From contig DAISGD010000003.1 in NCBI GenBank assembly GCA_036823295.1, forward strand, positions 58,174 to 122,173: DNA of 64,000 nt, in the 5' to 3' direction. Below, one piece after another: positions 1 through 8,321 of this stretch; the first letter of the stretch is position 1, and each line of letters opens with the position of its first letter. The translations under genes were made by a program, and so were the position numbers. The notes under the pieces were generated by a model that made no database searches, was not told the origin of the DNA, and saw only the letters and a program-made list of their open reading frames with translations. Origin of the DNA: UBA4742 sp002403895. Its GTDB lineage: Bacteria > Actinomycetota > Acidimicrobiia > Acidimicrobiales > Acidimicrobilacustridaceae.

Positions 1-2
1 GG

Positions 3-602
3 GCCGCCACCGGGGCCGACGTCGACGTGTTCGCCGCCAACGCCGGGGAGCCCGACCAGGCCGACGCGTGTGTGGCGGCCACGGTCGAGCGCTTCGGTGG
101 GGTCGACATCCTGGTCAACAACGCGGCCACCAACCCCTACTTCGGCCCCACCATGGAGATCGACGCGTCCCGGTTCGACAAGACGGTGGCGGTGAACTGG
201 CGGGGCCCGCTCATGTGGGCGCAAGCGGCGTGGAGGGCATCGATGGCCGAGCGCGGAGGGGTGGTGCTCAACATCGCCTCCATCGGTGGCATGAGCGTCG
301 AATCCTCGATCGGCGTCTACAACGGCACCAAGGCGGCGGTGATCCACCTCACGCGACAGCTGGCGCTCGAACTCTCGCCGGGCGTGCGGGTGGTGGGGAT
401 CGCGCCGGGTCTGGTGAAGACCGACATGGCCCGGGCGCTGTGGGAACCCAACGAGGAGGCCATGGCTCGTCATATGCCGGTCGGCCGTCTCGGCGTGCCG
501 GAGGACATCGCCAACGCTGCGGTGTTCCTGTGTTCTGACGCGGCGTCGTGGATCACCGGCACCACCGTGGTCATCGACGGCGGCGCACTGCTGCGGGGCT
601 GA
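3..602 (+). CDS. SDR family oxidoreductase, 5' end outside window
   Basis: This is the C-terminal ~200 residues of a classical short-chain dehydrogenase/reductase, an NAD(P)-dependent alcohol or keto reductase. The frame is open from base 3, so the true start and the N-terminal TGxxxGxG nucleotide-binding motif lie upstream of the window. Visible family signatures are the NNAAT structural motif, the catalytic serine in NIASIGG, the YxxxK catalytic pair in YNGTK and the PGLVKTDMA segment after it. The C-terminus reads FLCSDAASWITGTTVVIDGG, the usual SDR ending. The substrate cannot be read from the sequence. No partner gene is obvious; the next gene on this strand is 230 bases away and unrelated. 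Confidence 0.93.
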   Translation, partial: AATGADVDVFAANAGEPDQADACVAATVERFGGVDILVNNAATNPYFGPTMEIDASRFDKTVAVNWRGPLMWAQAAWRASMAERGGVVLNIASIGGMSVESSIGVYNGTKAAVIHLTRQLALELSPGVRVVGIAPGLVKTDMARALWEPNEEAMARHMPVGRLGVPEDIANAAVFLCSDAASWITGTTVVIDGGALLRG

Positions 603-836
603 AGGAGGTTCCCGCGGTGACCGTGACTACGGTGCTGGACGGCTCGCCGGACCAATGACCCGAGGATCACGTTCTGTGCTTCAGCTTCCTCGCGTCTCGG
701 TCGAAAGAACCAGAACGGGAGATGGGCCCTCGCGGTGATGCGCCGGGTCGCCCGGTCGACCCGGCTGGAACGACGAGACCGAGAGGCATTGCAGAGATGG
801 CAACCTCAGCCGAATCTACGACCGAGGGGGGCCGCC

Positions 837-2132
837 GTGCCGACGCCACCTGCTGACGTCGCTCACCTCCTGCGCCGGGCCGGCTTCGGCGGTTCGGCCG
901 CCCGGATCGCCGAGTTGTCGGCCCTCGACCGTCCGGCGCTGGTGGACGCGGTGCTGTCCACCACCGCCTCTCCTAGTGACGCGGCGCCAGCCTCGACCGG
1001 CAACGCGCTGATCGCCGAATGGACCCAGACCCAGGACCTGTCGACCTGGTGGCTGAAGCGCATGATCACCTCGCCGACCCCGATTGTCGAGAAGATGACG
1101 CTGTTCTGGCACGGGCACTTCGCGTCGTCCCAGGACAAGGTGAATCGGACGCTCTACCTGTACCGCCAGAACCACACCTACCGGGTGAACGCCCTCGGCT
1201 CGTTCAAGTACCTCGCCCACCAGATGGCTATCCAGCCGGCGATGCTCTCGTATCTCGACAACGACGCCAACGTGAAGGGTGCCCCCAACCAGAACTTCGC
1301 CCGCGAGTTGATGGAGCTGTTCCTGCTCGGTGTGGGCAACTACAGCGAGGACGACGTCATCGCCTCGGCCCGCGCCTGGACCGGCCACGGCATCAACGAC
1401 AACACCAAGACCTACCAGTTCAACGGCATGCAGCACGACTACGAGCTCAAGACCTTCTTCGGCACGACCAAGGCTTGGGACGGCCCGGAGATCATCGACG
1501 AGATCCTGACCAACACCCTGAAGCGGGTTATCGCCGCCCGGTTCATCACCCGCAAGCTGTGGACGTTCTTCGCCTACGCCAACCCGTCCGACACGATCGT
1601 CAACACGCTGGCCGCCACGTTCTGGACGTCGGGCTTCTCCATCACGGCGTTGCTCCGGGCGCTCTTCCTGCGGGATGAGTTCTGGTCGACCACGGCCCGT
1701 CAGGCGTTGGTGCGCAGCCCGATCGAGTACGTCGTCAACATCATGCGCCAGATGGGCCTCACCCCCGAGGAAGCGAATCCCGAGTGGCACCTGCGGGACA
1801 TGGGCCAGCAGCTCTTCTACCCACCCAACGTCTCGGGCTGGAAGCCCAACGGGTACTGGCTGTCGACCAGCTCGGCCTCGGCCAGGGCTGAGTTCGCCCA
1901 GCGTGTCGCCTTCGTCCTGTACGGCAAAGGCTCGCTCAACGGCCTCTGGGTGAGCTACCCCGGTTTCGCCGTCAACCAGGTCCTCGACCTGGCCGGCATC
2001 AGCGACGCGTCGGCCAACACCAAGAAGGTGCTGCTCGACTACGGCAATGCCCAGAAGGCGCGCGCCACCTGGCCCATGCGGACCGGGCTCTGCGCGCTGG
2101 CCCTTCTCAGCCCCGAGTCTCAACTCGCCTAG
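837..2132 (+). CDS. DUF1800 family protein
   Basis: A DUF1800-domain protein of unknown biochemical function. DUF1800 genes are usually paired with a DUF1501 gene, as here (23 bases downstream). Family landmarks are DVAHLLRRAGFG near the N-terminus, FWHGHFASSQDKV and ARELMELFLLGVGNYSEDDV followed by RAWTGH, and a C-terminal PPNVSGWKPNGYW. I chose GTG at 837 because a purine-rich GAGGGGGG lies just before it and the protein then starts directly at the conserved domain. The frame stays open to GTG 735, but that stretch is Arg-rich and looks non-coding. A natural-looking start, ATG 797 (MATSAEST), lies in another frame and would join this one if the G6 run at 826-831 had one G fewer, so a small indel is possible. 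Confidence 0.85.
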   Translation: MPTPPADVAHLLRRAGFGGSAARIAELSALDRPALVDAVLSTTASPSDAAPASTGNALIAEWTQTQDLSTWWLKRMITSPTPIVEKMTLFWHGHFASSQDKVNRTLYLYRQNHTYRVNALGSFKYLAHQMAIQPAMLSYLDNDANVKGAPNQNFARELMELFLLGVGNYSEDDVIASARAWTGHGINDNTKTYQFNGMQHDYELKTFFGTTKAWDGPEIIDEILTNTLKRVIAARFITRKLWTFFAYANPSDTIVNTLAATFWTSGFSITALLRALFLRDEFWSTTARQALVRSPIEYVVNIMRQMGLTPEEANPEWHLRDMGQQLFYPPNVSGWKPNGYWLSTSSASARAEFAQRVAFVLYGKGSLNGLWVSYPGFAVNQVLDLAGISDASANTKKVLLDYGNAQKARATWPMRTGLCALALLSPESQLA

Positions 2133-2155
2133 GAACGACAAGGTCAGGATTTTTC

Positions 2156-3463
2156 ATGCTCCCCTCTGACATCGAGACCAAGGCGGCGCTGCGTCATCTC
2201 AGCGTGCCAGCCGACGGCAGTCGAAAAGGGCTGAGCCGTCGGCGCTTCCTCCAGGCCGCCGCCCTCGGGACCGGCGGCCTGCTGGCGGGGCCCGGCCTCG
2301 GCTTCGGTGGGATCCTGCCCGGTTGGGAAGAACACCTGGCCGCCGCCGACCCCCTTGGCCCCGCCGATGGGGTATTGGTGGTCCTCCTCATGGCCGGGGG
2401 CAACGATGCCCTCAACACGGTGGTCCCGTTCGGTCAGCCCAGCTACTACACCAAGCGCGGTTCGCTGGCCTATCAGCCCATCGGCACCCTTCCCCTCGCC
2501 CCGGGGCTGGGCCTCAACCCGAACCTGGTGAAGCTGGAGGCGCGATTCGCGGCGGGCAAGGTGGCCATCGTGCAGGGCATCGGCGTGGTCGATCAGGTCA
2601 GCTTTAGCCACTTCGAGTCCATGGCGGCCTGGATGCAGGGTTCGGCCGGCGGGGGGACACCCAACTCGGGCTGGCTCGGACGCTGGCTGGATGGCGCGCC
2701 GCCGACGAATCCGTTCGCCGCCGTCTCCATCGACTCCTCGGTCCCGCTGCACCTCATCGGGGAGACCCGCAAGGCGATCGCGCTCAACGCCGACTCGGCG
2801 CCCTTCGGTGGCACGCCCGACCCGGGCTGGGATCTCGTCTACGAGGCGTTCTCCAACTTCGCCGCCCAGCCCAGCGGTCTGGGGTCGTGGGGCGATGCGG
2901 TTGCCGGTACGGGTAGCCAGCTCATCCAGACCGCGGCCCAGGCCAAGCCGCTCTACTCCCCGACGCTCCCGGCCGGCCCCTTGGTCGACAAGCTCACGCT
3001 GGCGGCGCGCCTGATCAACGCCGACCTCGGGGCGAGGGTCATCGGCGTCACCTATGGCGACTTCGACAGCCACAAGAACCAGCCCAATATGCATCCCAAC
3101 CGCATGCGTGAACTCGACGCGGGGGTCGAGGCGTTCTTCACCACGTTGGGCGCCGGGTTCCAGGGGCGTACCTCGATGATGGTGTTCTCTGAGTTCGGCC
3201 GCTACCCCGTCCGGAACGACTCGAATGGTGTCGACCACGGCTGGTCCGGCAACGCATTCGTCATCGGTGACCGGGTGGCAGGCGGCCTCAAGGGGCAGAC
3301 GCTGGACACGGCCGTCACCGAGACGAACGGGCACATCCGACCGACCATGGATTTCCGCTCCATGTACGCCTCGCTCCTCACCGACTGGCTGGCGGCGGAC
3401 GCCACCCAGATCCTGGGTGGTTCTTTCTCTCCGGTGCCATTGTTCTCGTCGGCCCCGGGCTGA
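2156..3463 (+). CDS. DUF1501 family exported protein
   Basis: A 435-residue DUF1501 protein, a family distantly related to alkaline-phosphatase/sulfatase-like folds and of unknown substrate. The N-terminus carries a Tat-type signal: SRRRFLQ is followed by an Ala/Gly-rich hydrophobic stretch to about residue 50, so the protein is probably exported folded. Conserved family stretches include VLLMAGGNDALNTVVP, the SHFESMAAWMQG segment, GDFDSHKNQ and FSEFGRYPVRND followed by DHGWSGNAFVIG; the His and Asp residues there look like metal ligands. AAGGTCAGGA six bases before ATG is a plausible ribosome site. It is transcribed together with the DUF1800 gene; such pairs are thought to act at the cell surface, but no reaction is established. 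Confidence 0.9.
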   Translation: MLPSDIETKAALRHLSVPADGSRKGLSRRRFLQAAALGTGGLLAGPGLGFGGILPGWEEHLAAADPLGPADGVLVVLLMAGGNDALNTVVPFGQPSYYTKRGSLAYQPIGTLPLAPGLGLNPNLVKLEARFAAGKVAIVQGIGVVDQVSFSHFESMAAWMQGSAGGGTPNSGWLGRWLDGAPPTNPFAAVSIDSSVPLHLIGETRKAIALNADSAPFGGTPDPGWDLVYEAFSNFAAQPSGLGSWGDAVAGTGSQLIQTAAQAKPLYSPTLPAGPLVDKLTLAARLINADLGARVIGVTYGDFDSHKNQPNMHPNRMRELDAGVEAFFTTLGAGFQGRTSMMVFSEFGRYPVRNDSNGVDHGWSGNAFVIGDRVAGGLKGQTLDTAVTETNGHIRPTMDFRSMYASLLTDWLAADATQILGGSFSPVPLFSSAPG

Positions 3464-3664
3464 GCCGCGTCGTGGTGGCGGGGGTCCGAAGCCGTCGCCA
3501 TCATGACCGGCGCCCAGGTCCTCGATCCGCCGCCGGGATGACCGGGAATCCCGCCAAAGCCCAAGCGAGCGCCAAGGTGGCTCTGAGGAACGGGGCTGAT
3601 GATGGTCGGGAGCCGGAGACCACGTCGGACCGGCGCCCGCCCACCCCGGGAGACAACGGTGACC

Positions 3665-4672
3665 ATGCGTACTACGGTGCGAGAGATCGAGTTCCGGGCT
3701 ATGGGCAGCGATGCCCACCTGGTCGTGGTCGGCGGCTCCGTCGGGTTGGTTGAGCGGGCCCGGGCTCGGGTGGAGGAGCTGGAGCAGCGGTGGAGCCGCT
3801 TCCTGCCCGGGAGCGAGGTCTCCGAGCTGACCCGCCGGGCCGGCACGGCGGTCACCGTCTCGCCTGACACGATGCTGCTGGTCGATCTGGCCATCGAGGC
3901 GTTCCGCCTCAGCGGCGGGAGCTTCGATCCCACCGTGCTGGGTGACGTGGTGCGGGCTGGCTACGACCGGTCGTTCGACGCGCTCGACGGGCGCGATCAA
4001 TCCCACCTTGACCTCGACCCGATGAGCTCGCTCACGACGGGGTGCGGCGACATCCAGATATGCGGGTCGACGGTCTGCCTTCCCGCCGGCACCGGGTTCG
4101 ATCCCGGGGGCATCGGCAAGGGCCTGGCCGCCGACCTGGTGACCGAGGACCTGCTCGAAGCCGGCGCCGAGGGGGCCTGCGTCAATCTGGGGGGCGACGT
4201 CCGGGTGCGGGGCACGGGCCCTGACCACGGGCCGTGGACCGTGGCCGTCGAGCACCCGTGGTCACCTGAGCCCATTGCCCGCTTCGGGTTGCTCGATGGG
4301 GCCGTGGCCACCTCGACCTCGCTGAAGCGGCGATGGGTCAGCGGCGGCGAGGTCCGCCACCATCTCATCGATCCGGGGACCGGCCGTCCCAGCGACAGCG
4401 ATCTCACGTTGGTCGCTGCCGTCGCCCCCAACGCCTGGGTTGCCGAGATCATGGCCAAGTCGGTGCTGTTGCGGGGCACCGACCACCCGTTCGACCTGAT
4501 CGGCGGGATCGGGACCGAGGCCCTCGCTGTCGACGCCGCCGGCCGGATCCAGGCGTCCGACGGCCTCCCCGACTTTCTCGGCGCCCGCCTGGCGCCGTTC
4601 ATCTCCACCCCCGAGGGATCGTCCCTCAGCGCCCCCTCGGGGGCGGATCCCGCCAGGAGAGCGTCGTCATGA
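3665..4672 (+). CDS. apbE: FAD:protein FMN transferase (ApbE)
   Basis: ApbE attaches FMN covalently to Thr/Ser of target proteins, using FAD and Mg2+. The sequence shows the family start (REIEFRAMGSDAHLVV), the GGSFDPTVLGDVVRAGYDRSF region, DPGGIGKGLAADLV for flavin binding, CVNLGGDVRVRG, and the metal-site region HHLIDPGTGRPSDSDLTLVAAVAPNAWVAEIMAKSVLL. The start at ATG 3665 leaves about 335 residues, normal for the family; the frame runs back to 3599 but that extension is low-quality sequence. No lipoprotein signal is visible, so this looks like a cytoplasmic-type ApbE. Its stop overlaps the start of the ferric-reductase-like gene (ATGA), which implies translational coupling and a joint role in a flavinylated electron-transfer system. 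Confidence 0.93.
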   Translation: MRTTVREIEFRAMGSDAHLVVVGGSVGLVERARARVEELEQRWSRFLPGSEVSELTRRAGTAVTVSPDTMLLVDLAIEAFRLSGGSFDPTVLGDVVRAGYDRSFDALDGRDQSHLDLDPMSSLTTGCGDIQICGSTVCLPAGTGFDPGGIGKGLAADLVTEDLLEAGAEGACVNLGGDVRVRGTGPDHGPWTVAVEHPWSPEPIARFGLLDGAVATSTSLKRRWVSGGEVRHHLIDPGTGRPSDSDLTLVAAVAPNAWVAEIMAKSVLLRGTDHPFDLIGGIGTEALAVDAAGRIQASDGLPDFLGARLAPFISTPEGSSLSAPSGADPARRASS

Positions 4673-5268
4673 ACAGCCAATTGTGGTGGTACACCGCCCG
4701 ATCAGCGGGCGTGGTGTCGTGGGTACTTCTGGCCTCGAGCGTGGTGTGGGGGCTGGCCCTGAGCACCAAGGCCTTCGGCCGGCGCGCCCGACCCAACTGG
4801 CTGCTCGACCTGCATCGGTTCCTGGGAGGCACCGCGCTCGTCTTCGTCGTGACCCACGTCGTGTCGATCATGTTCGACAGCTACGTGAGCTTCGGTCTCG
4901 TCGAGGTGCTCGTCCCCTTCACCGGCACCTGGCACCCGGCCGCGGTGGCGTGGGGCATCGTCGGCTTCTACCTGCTCCTGGCGGTGGAGGTGACCTCCCT
5001 CCTGCGCAAGCGACTGAGCAAGCGGGCGTGGCGGCTGACGCACTACCTCAGCTTCCCCCTCTTCATCGTGGCCACCGTCCACGTGCTGGCCGCCGGCACC
5101 GACCGCCAGACGTTCCTGCTGCGGGCGGTCATGGGCGTCACCACGGTCGCCATCGTCGCCCTCACCGTGATCCGGTTGGTGAAGGCTGACCGGCACGACC
5201 TGATGACGTCTCCCAAGCCCTCCCCGTCGTCCCGGCCCCGGCGACCCTCCCCGGTGGCGCCGCGTTGA
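4669..5268 (+). CDS. Ferric-reductase-like transmembrane protein
   Basis: A 199-residue integral membrane protein with about six transmembrane helices, of the ferric reductase-like/YedZ-type heme-binding group. Histidines likely to ligate heme occur in LLDLHRFLGG, VVTHVVSIMFDSY, RLTHYLSFPLF and VATVHVLAAG, which are spaced in the paired-helix manner of this family. The C-terminal 35 residues are a soluble, Pro/Ser/Arg-rich tail. It overlaps apbE by four bases. In known flavinylation systems a membrane heme protein of this kind passes electrons to an ApbE-modified extracytoplasmic flavoprotein, so that is the inferred role. No separate FMN-binding domain protein is encoded next to it. Confidence 0.85.
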   Translation: MNSQLWWYTARSAGVVSWVLLASSVVWGLALSTKAFGRRARPNWLLDLHRFLGGTALVFVVTHVVSIMFDSYVSFGLVEVLVPFTGTWHPAAVAWGIVGFYLLLAVEVTSLLRKRLSKRAWRLTHYLSFPLFIVATVHVLAAGTDRQTFLLRAVMGVTTVAIVALTVIRLVKADRHDLMTSPKPSPSSRPRRPSPVAPR

Positions 5269-5385
5269 CACCGTCCCGCTGAGAGTCCCCGGGGGAACCC
5301 AGGATGGTCTCAGGGTCTGCTGAGGTTGGAGCCGCATCATGGAATCCAACCGGCCGGAGCGGTCGAGCGTAGGGAAGGAATCCCG

Positions 5386-5787
5386 ATGGAAGCCATGAGC
5401 AACGAACCGGCCCCCCGACCAGAGGGCACCCGAGCGGGTGGCCCGGCACCTCGATCAGATCGACCCGGTCAGCCCGGTCGCCGTCGCCGCCCCCATCCCG
5501 CCCGACGGGCGCGACGACTGGCTGGAGCGGTGAGTGCGGTGACCATGGTGGCGATGACCGGGACCATGGCGGTCGACGCCTCGCAGGCCACCACGGCTAC
5601 CACCGAAACCGCCACCTCGGCCTCGGCCACCCAGGCGTCAACGGCCACGACGGCGGCCATCGCAGCCACCACCGCGACCACGGCGGGAACGACAGCGACC
5701 ACCACCGCCACCAAGTCGACCACTAGGACGACAGCGGTGGCGGCCACGCCCTCGACCACGGCGGCCACCACCAGCAAGGGCAGTTGA
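5386..5787 (+). CDS. Thr/Ala-rich membrane-anchored small protein
   Basis: A 133-residue protein that I cannot assign to a named family. The first ~45 residues are polar and basic (GRRRRPHPARRARR), followed by one hydrophobic segment (LAGAVSAVTMVAMTGTMAV), then a ~75-residue tail made almost only of Thr, Ala and Ser, ending SKGS. The layout suggests a single-pass anchor with an extracytoplasmic low-complexity tail. The third codon position is strongly G/C in this frame and an AAGGAA box lies six bases before ATG 5386. It is 117 bases downstream of the ferric-reductase-like gene. The Thr-rich tail could be the acceptor or spacer for ApbE-attached FMN, but that is only inference. Confidence 0.6.
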   Translation: MEAMSNEPAPRPEGTRAGGPAPRSDRPGQPGRRRRPHPARRARRLAGAVSAVTMVAMTGTMAVDASQATTATTETATSASATQASTATTAAIAATTATTAGTTATTTATKSTTRTTAVAATPSTTAATTSKGS

Positions 5788-5796
5788 GCCTCGCAT

Positions 5797-5867
5797 CCCG
5801 AACCGGCGTCGCCGTCAGAACCCGAACAGGCGTGGCCGCCACCTCCCGAACCGGGGTTTCCTACGCC
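5797..5867. repeat. Three imperfect 24-bp tandem units
   Basis: Units begin at 5797, 5821 and 5845, each opening with CCCGAAC followed by a variable G-rich stretch. They start just after the stop of the Thr/Ala-rich gene and stay open in its frame, which would read a Pro/Glu-rich peptide up to a TGA near 5877. The first unit also resembles the outer arm of the palindromes at 15681 and 53561 (CCCGAAyCGGCGTC). Either a repeat-element remnant or a lost C-terminal extension of the gene. Confidence 0.5.
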
Positions 5868-5972
5868 GGTATGTTGAGATAGGCAGGCTGGCGGCGGAGT
5901 TGCCTGAGCACGGCGCGAGGGCTCGGTAGTACCGTTCGCAGGCGGCTGATCGGCTGACTCCGAGGAGGTCCC

Positions 5973-6653
5973 GTGAGTCCAGACCGTCCCGACGACGATC
6001 CGACCATGGGGAACCCACCCCTGGGACGGGCCCGGGTCCGGCGCGGACTGTGGGCGATCGGGGCGGCAATGGTCATAAGCATCCTGGTCGGGGGCGGCAT
6101 GCTCGTCCGCGCCAGTGCCGGTGATGGACCCAACGTGGAGGCCGGCGGTCCGACCAGCGGCCAGGACACCTCCACCACGGTCACTGGGAATACCACGCTC
6201 CCCCAGACCACCAGCGTGCCCGTCCCGGCGACGACCACCACCGTCGTGGCGGCGGGTGACGTGCTCTCGGGGACCTACCTGGGCACGGAGCACTTCGCCG
6301 TGCAGACCGGTCGATGCGCCATGCTCGACCATCACCTCGACGCCATCTTCCACCTCGGCGATGCCACCGCGTGGGCCTACCACGCCGACTACTGCGGCAC
6401 CGTGGACAACGCCGTGTGGCGGGGCACCGGGACCTTCACGTTCACGACGGCTGACGGGGCCACTCTGGTCGGCTCCTTCAGCGACTCCGCCCGGTTGCCG
6501 ACCGGCGGGGTGCCCTACACCTTGCAGATCACGGGCGGCACCGGGCGATACGAGGGAACAACCGGCTCGTGTTCCCTCACCATCCAAATCCGGGTGATCC
6601 AATTCGGCGTCCAGGAGGAGTCGGGGAGCTTCATCTGCCACCTCGCCCACTGA
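5973..6653 (+). CDS. Secreted/anchored hypothetical protein
   Basis: A 226-residue protein of unknown function starting at GTG 5973 after a good AGGAGG box. Residues ~1-25 are cytoplasmic and basic, ~26-45 form one hydrophobic segment (LWAIGAAMVISILVGGGML), ~50-90 are a Thr/Ser/Pro linker, and ~95-226 form a compact domain. That domain has alternating Gly and aromatic residues, TGTFTFTTADGATLVGSF and ITGGTGRYEGTTGSC, typical of small all-beta barrels (allene-oxide-cyclase-like lipocalin folds), and four cysteines that could form disulfides outside the cell. It sits alone between the flavinylation-type genes and the menaquinone block, so context gives no function. Confidence 0.8.
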   Translation: MSPDRPDDDPTMGNPPLGRARVRRGLWAIGAAMVISILVGGGMLVRASAGDGPNVEAGGPTSGQDTSTTVTGNTTLPQTTSVPVPATTTTVVAAGDVLSGTYLGTEHFAVQTGRCAMLDHHLDAIFHLGDATAWAYHADYCGTVDNAVWRGTGTFTFTTADGATLVGSFSDSARLPTGGVPYTLQITGGTGRYEGTTGSCSLTIQIRVIQFGVQEESGSFICHLAH

Positions 6654-6660
6654 GTCGCGG

Positions 6661-7044
6661 TCAGCGGGTGCGGTCGTCCAACTCGGCGATGAATGACTTG
6701 GGGGCGATGGCCCGGTAGCTCTCGTCGACCCAGTCGCTGAGGATGTCGACCGGCGGCCGGTCCTTCGGGGTGAACCGCGCACTCACCCAGCCGGCGCGGC
6801 CCAGCCCGTAGCCGGTGGGTTCCACGAAAGGGAAGGTGAGCGCCTCCTCCGCCGAGTCCGGGAGCTTGAGCCCGACGTGGAGCATGTCAGCCAGGTCGTC
6901 GTCCTTGGTCAGGAACAGGAAGATCTTCTTGCGCACCTTCACCACCCGCTCGTCCCACGGGTAGTCCTCCCACGAGCCGGGGAGGGCCAAGGCGACCGCC
7001 TGCAGTTGGGCCGCGGCGGAGGTGAGTCGGGAACCGGAGGCCAT
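6661..7044 (-). CDS. MmcQ/YjbR family protein
   Basis: A 127-residue protein of the MmcQ/YjbR family (CyaY-like fold, called DNA-binding by similarity). Signatures are LALPGSWEDYPWDERVVKV near the N-terminus, the FLFLTKDDD strand and the ending GWVSARF followed by DWVDESYRAIAPKS. The cellular role of the family is not established. The gene reads away from the menE side and converges with the secreted protein gene, whose stop is only seven bases away. A TAGCGT box lies seven bases before the ATG, suggesting a leaderless transcript. Confidence 0.88.
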   Translation of the reverse strand: MASGSRLTSAAAQLQAVALALPGSWEDYPWDERVVKVRKKIFLFLTKDDDLADMLHVGLKLPDSAEEALTFPFVEPTGYGLGRAGWVSARFTPKDRPPVDILSDWVDESYRAIAPKSFIAELDDRTR

Positions 7045-7126
7045 AACGGCGACGCTAGTGGGGGCCGGCCCGTCGGCGGGGGGCTCGGGCGCGGGTGTCG
7101 TACGACCATGGGGCCGATCAGTCGCC

Positions 7127-8236
7127 TCAGAGCGAGCGGCGCTCGACCTTGCCCAGCAGCGTGCGGGGCAGCGCGTCGACCGCTTCCACCACTCGGGGGG
7201 CGCAGAAGGCGGGAAGGACCTGTTTCACATGGTCCCGGAGGGCGGCGAGCGAGGGCGGCCGGGTCGGATCAGTGGGGACGATGACGGCCACCACCGTCTG
7301 GCCCCATTCCGGATCGGGCCGGCCCACGACCGCCACTTCGGCCACGGCTGGATGCCGGCTGAGGACGAGCTCGACGGCGTTGGGCCACACGTTCTCACCT
7401 CCCGTGATGATCAGGTCGCCCCGGCGACCGTGGACCACCAACCGCCCGTCGTCGTCCCACTCGCCACCGTCGTTGGTGGGCAGCCAGCCCTGGGCATCGG
7501 TGGGCACGGTGCCGTCGCGGTAGGCCCGCAACACCATCGGCCCCCGCACCTGGATCTCCCCATCGACGATGCGGACCTCGGCCCCGTCGAGGGGCACCCC
7601 GTCGTAGACGAAGGCGCTGCCCGTCTCGGTCATGCCGTAGCTGACCACCGCGTTCTCCGGGAGCACCGCCGGAGGGGCCGAACCGCCCACCACCAGCTTG
7701 CGGAACGCGCTGGGGTCGATGCGGGCCAGCGCGGTGGGCACCACCGTCGACAGGGTGGCGCCGCGTCGGGCGGCATCCATCACCGCGTCCGCGTCGAAGG
7801 CGGGGTGGACTTCGAGCGGCGTGCCACTGTGCAGGGCGCGGGTGACGACCGAGAGCCCGGCCACGTGGGCCAGCGGCAGGCAGCACAGCCAGCGGTCGCC
7901 GCCGGGGTCCACTGCCAGCCGGGCGCTGGTCGCTTCGGCGGAAGCGGCCACCGACGCGTGGGTGTGCACGACGCCTTTCGGGACACCGGTCGATCCGCTG
8001 GTGGCGACCACCAGGGCGTCGCCGTCCTCGACCCGTTGGCCGCCGGGGACGTGGCGCTCGTCGCCGCTCTCGTCGACGAGGCTTGCCGGTCGCAACACGC
8101 TGATGAGCAGGTCGATGGCCGGGGTGGGCAGCCGGGGGTCGATAGGCATCAGCGCATCCCCCCGGTCCCAGATCCGCTGGAGCGTCTCGACGAACGCCGG
8201 ACCTCCCGGCACGGCCACAGCCACCAGCTCACGCAC
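7127..8236 (-). CDS. menE: o-Succinylbenzoate-CoA ligase (short MenE type)
   Basis: An AMP-binding (ANL) enzyme of 369 residues that should activate o-succinylbenzoate to its CoA thioester in menaquinone synthesis. The P-loop is TSGSTGVPKGVV; further motifs are SYGMTETGSAFVYDG, GWLPTNDGGEWDDDGRL and the hinge GRRGDLIITGGENV, ending with the catalytic lysine region PRTLLGKVERRSL. It is shorter than many MenE proteins because the N-terminal subdomain is reduced. I chose GTG 8236 because TAGCCT lies exactly seven bases upstream and because the longer frame (to 8344) would overlap menB. The surrounding men genes make the MenE assignment firm compared with other acyl ligases. Confidence 0.85.
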   Translation of the reverse strand: MRELVAVAVPGGPAFVETLQRIWDRGDALMPIDPRLPTPAIDLLISVLRPASLVDESGDERHVPGGQRVEDGDALVVATSGSTGVPKGVVHTHASVAASAEATSARLAVDPGGDRWLCCLPLAHVAGLSVVTRALHSGTPLEVHPAFDADAVMDAARRGATLSTVVPTALARIDPSAFRKLVVGGSAPPAVLPENAVVSYGMTETGSAFVYDGVPLDGAEVRIVDGEIQVRGPMVLRAYRDGTVPTDAQGWLPTNDGGEWDDDGRLVVHGRRGDLIITGGENVWPNAVELVLSRHPAVAEVAVVGRPDPEWGQTVVAVIVPTDPTRPPSLAALRDHVKQVLPAFCAPRVVEAVDALPRTLLGKVERRSL

Positions 8237-8321
8237 AGCGGTCAGGCTAGCGATCTCGTGCTCGGGTACCAGCGGCCGAGCTGATTCGGCGCCGCCGCCG
8301 GTGTCGCGCCAGACTTCGGAC

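Noticed and set aside
2144..4255. Very long minus-strand open frame opposite DUF1501 and ApbE
   Set aside because: Its codons are the mirror of real genes with recognisable domains; the protein has no family features and spans two plus-strand genes and a gap.
5545..5726. His/Gly/Asp-rich alternative frame across the Thr/Ala-rich gene, reminiscent of a metal-binding repeat
   Set aside because: It ends at an internal TAG near 5724 and has no start or ribosome site; the Thr/Ala frame has a start, box and a helix.
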